64,000 bases of DNA from Euglena gracilis (taxonomy: Eukaryota > Euglenida > Euglenophyceae > Euglenales), in NCBI GenBank assembly GCA_039621445.1, contig CP154955.1, forward strand, positions 35,505,123 through 35,569,122, written 5' to 3'. Below the pieces are notes generated by a model. It did no database searches, had not been told where the DNA came from, and worked only from the letters and a program-made list of their open reading frames with translations. A program made the translations under genes and the position numbers. This document shows positions 63,891 to 64,000 of this stretch, in pieces. Position 1 is the stretch's first letter, and every line of letters begins with the position of its first letter.

Positions 63891-64000
63891 TCTGGCTTCA
63901 GGGCCTCGGGGGTCCTCGCTCTCTGGCCCCGCTCCTCTGGGTGGCCCTGGTAGCTCCTGGATGGGGGGGCAAAATTTTTCAAAATTTTCGATTTTGGTTT
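63891..64000 (-). other. Gypsy-C 5' leader or start of gag
   Basis: Too short to interpret. A C/G run and an AT-rich edge are seen, and no tRNA primer site was found. Confidence 0.3.

Larger units (their letters stand above)
52942..64000 (-). mobile_element. Gypsy-C: Ty3/gypsy element with Dam-like and C5-cytosine methyltransferases
   Basis: Gag, pol and 3' region lie on the - strand. The 5' LTR and primer site are beyond 64,000. The left boundary is inferred from the end of A-prime. Pol order is Dam-like, C5 methyltransferase, protease, RT, RNase H, integrase, chromodomain. At least four frame breaks and two in-frame stops are seen, several of them at homopolymers. The methyltransferase clearly shares ancestry with that of Gypsy-A (long identical words such as RWWLENPRYG against LWWLENPRYG). 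Confidence 0.85.

Overview
The window is eukaryotic nuclear DNA. It contains split genes with GT-AG introns, LTR and DIRS retrotransposons primed by initiator-methionine tRNA, chromodomain integrases and microsatellites. There is no bacterial operon structure. A microbial eukaryote, possibly an alga, is my best guess, because retrotransposons carrying cytosine methyltransferases have been reported from dinoflagellates and charophyte algae. The species cannot be fixed from the sequence.

Layout. 1-12,713 is AT-rich host DNA with one recognisable split gene, a family 17 glycosyltransferase (GnT-III/MGAT3-like) spread over roughly nine or more exons at about 3.97-9.77 kb on the + strand. The rest of that region is simple repeats and poly(C)-rich dispersed repeats. 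12,714-32,698 is a DIRS-type tyrosine-recombinase retrotransposon on the - strand. Its inverted terminal repeats and internal complementary region are all visible. Its recombinase gene is split by a 15.4-kb chromodomain Ty3/gypsy element (Gypsy-A, 13,406-28,846, + strand). Gypsy-A is in turn interrupted in its capsid region by a 1.67-kb non-autonomous LTR element (16,547-18,213). 32,699-36,771 is gene-poor DNA with weak exon candidates and degenerate repeats. 36,777-51,226 is Gypsy-B (+ strand), a young 14.45-kb insertion with 412-bp LTRs that differ at one base and a perfect 5-bp target duplication ATTAC. 51,279-52,941 is an inverted, truncated copy of the Gypsy-A 3' end (A-prime). About 52,942-64,000 is Gypsy-C (- strand), whose 5' end lies beyond the window.

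Main message. All four autonomous retroelements carry DNA-methyltransferase-like domains. The DIRS element has the Dam-like domain usual for that order. Gypsy-A has a C5-cytosine methyltransferase fused upstream of protease. Gypsy-B has a degenerate Dam-like domain where a protease would be expected. Gypsy-C has both a Dam-like domain with an intact NPPY and a C5-cytosine methyltransferase in one reading frame. Gypsy-A may join Gag and Pol by reading through a TGA-CGG stop followed by a G/C hairpin. Gypsy-B carries an unrecognised reading frame of about 1,812 codons downstream of integrase, preceded by a good 3' splice site. I read it as a spliced accessory gene.

Most elements other than Gypsy-A pol are broken by stops or frameshifts. 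Several frameshifts fall in G or C homopolymers, so part of the damage may be sequencing error.
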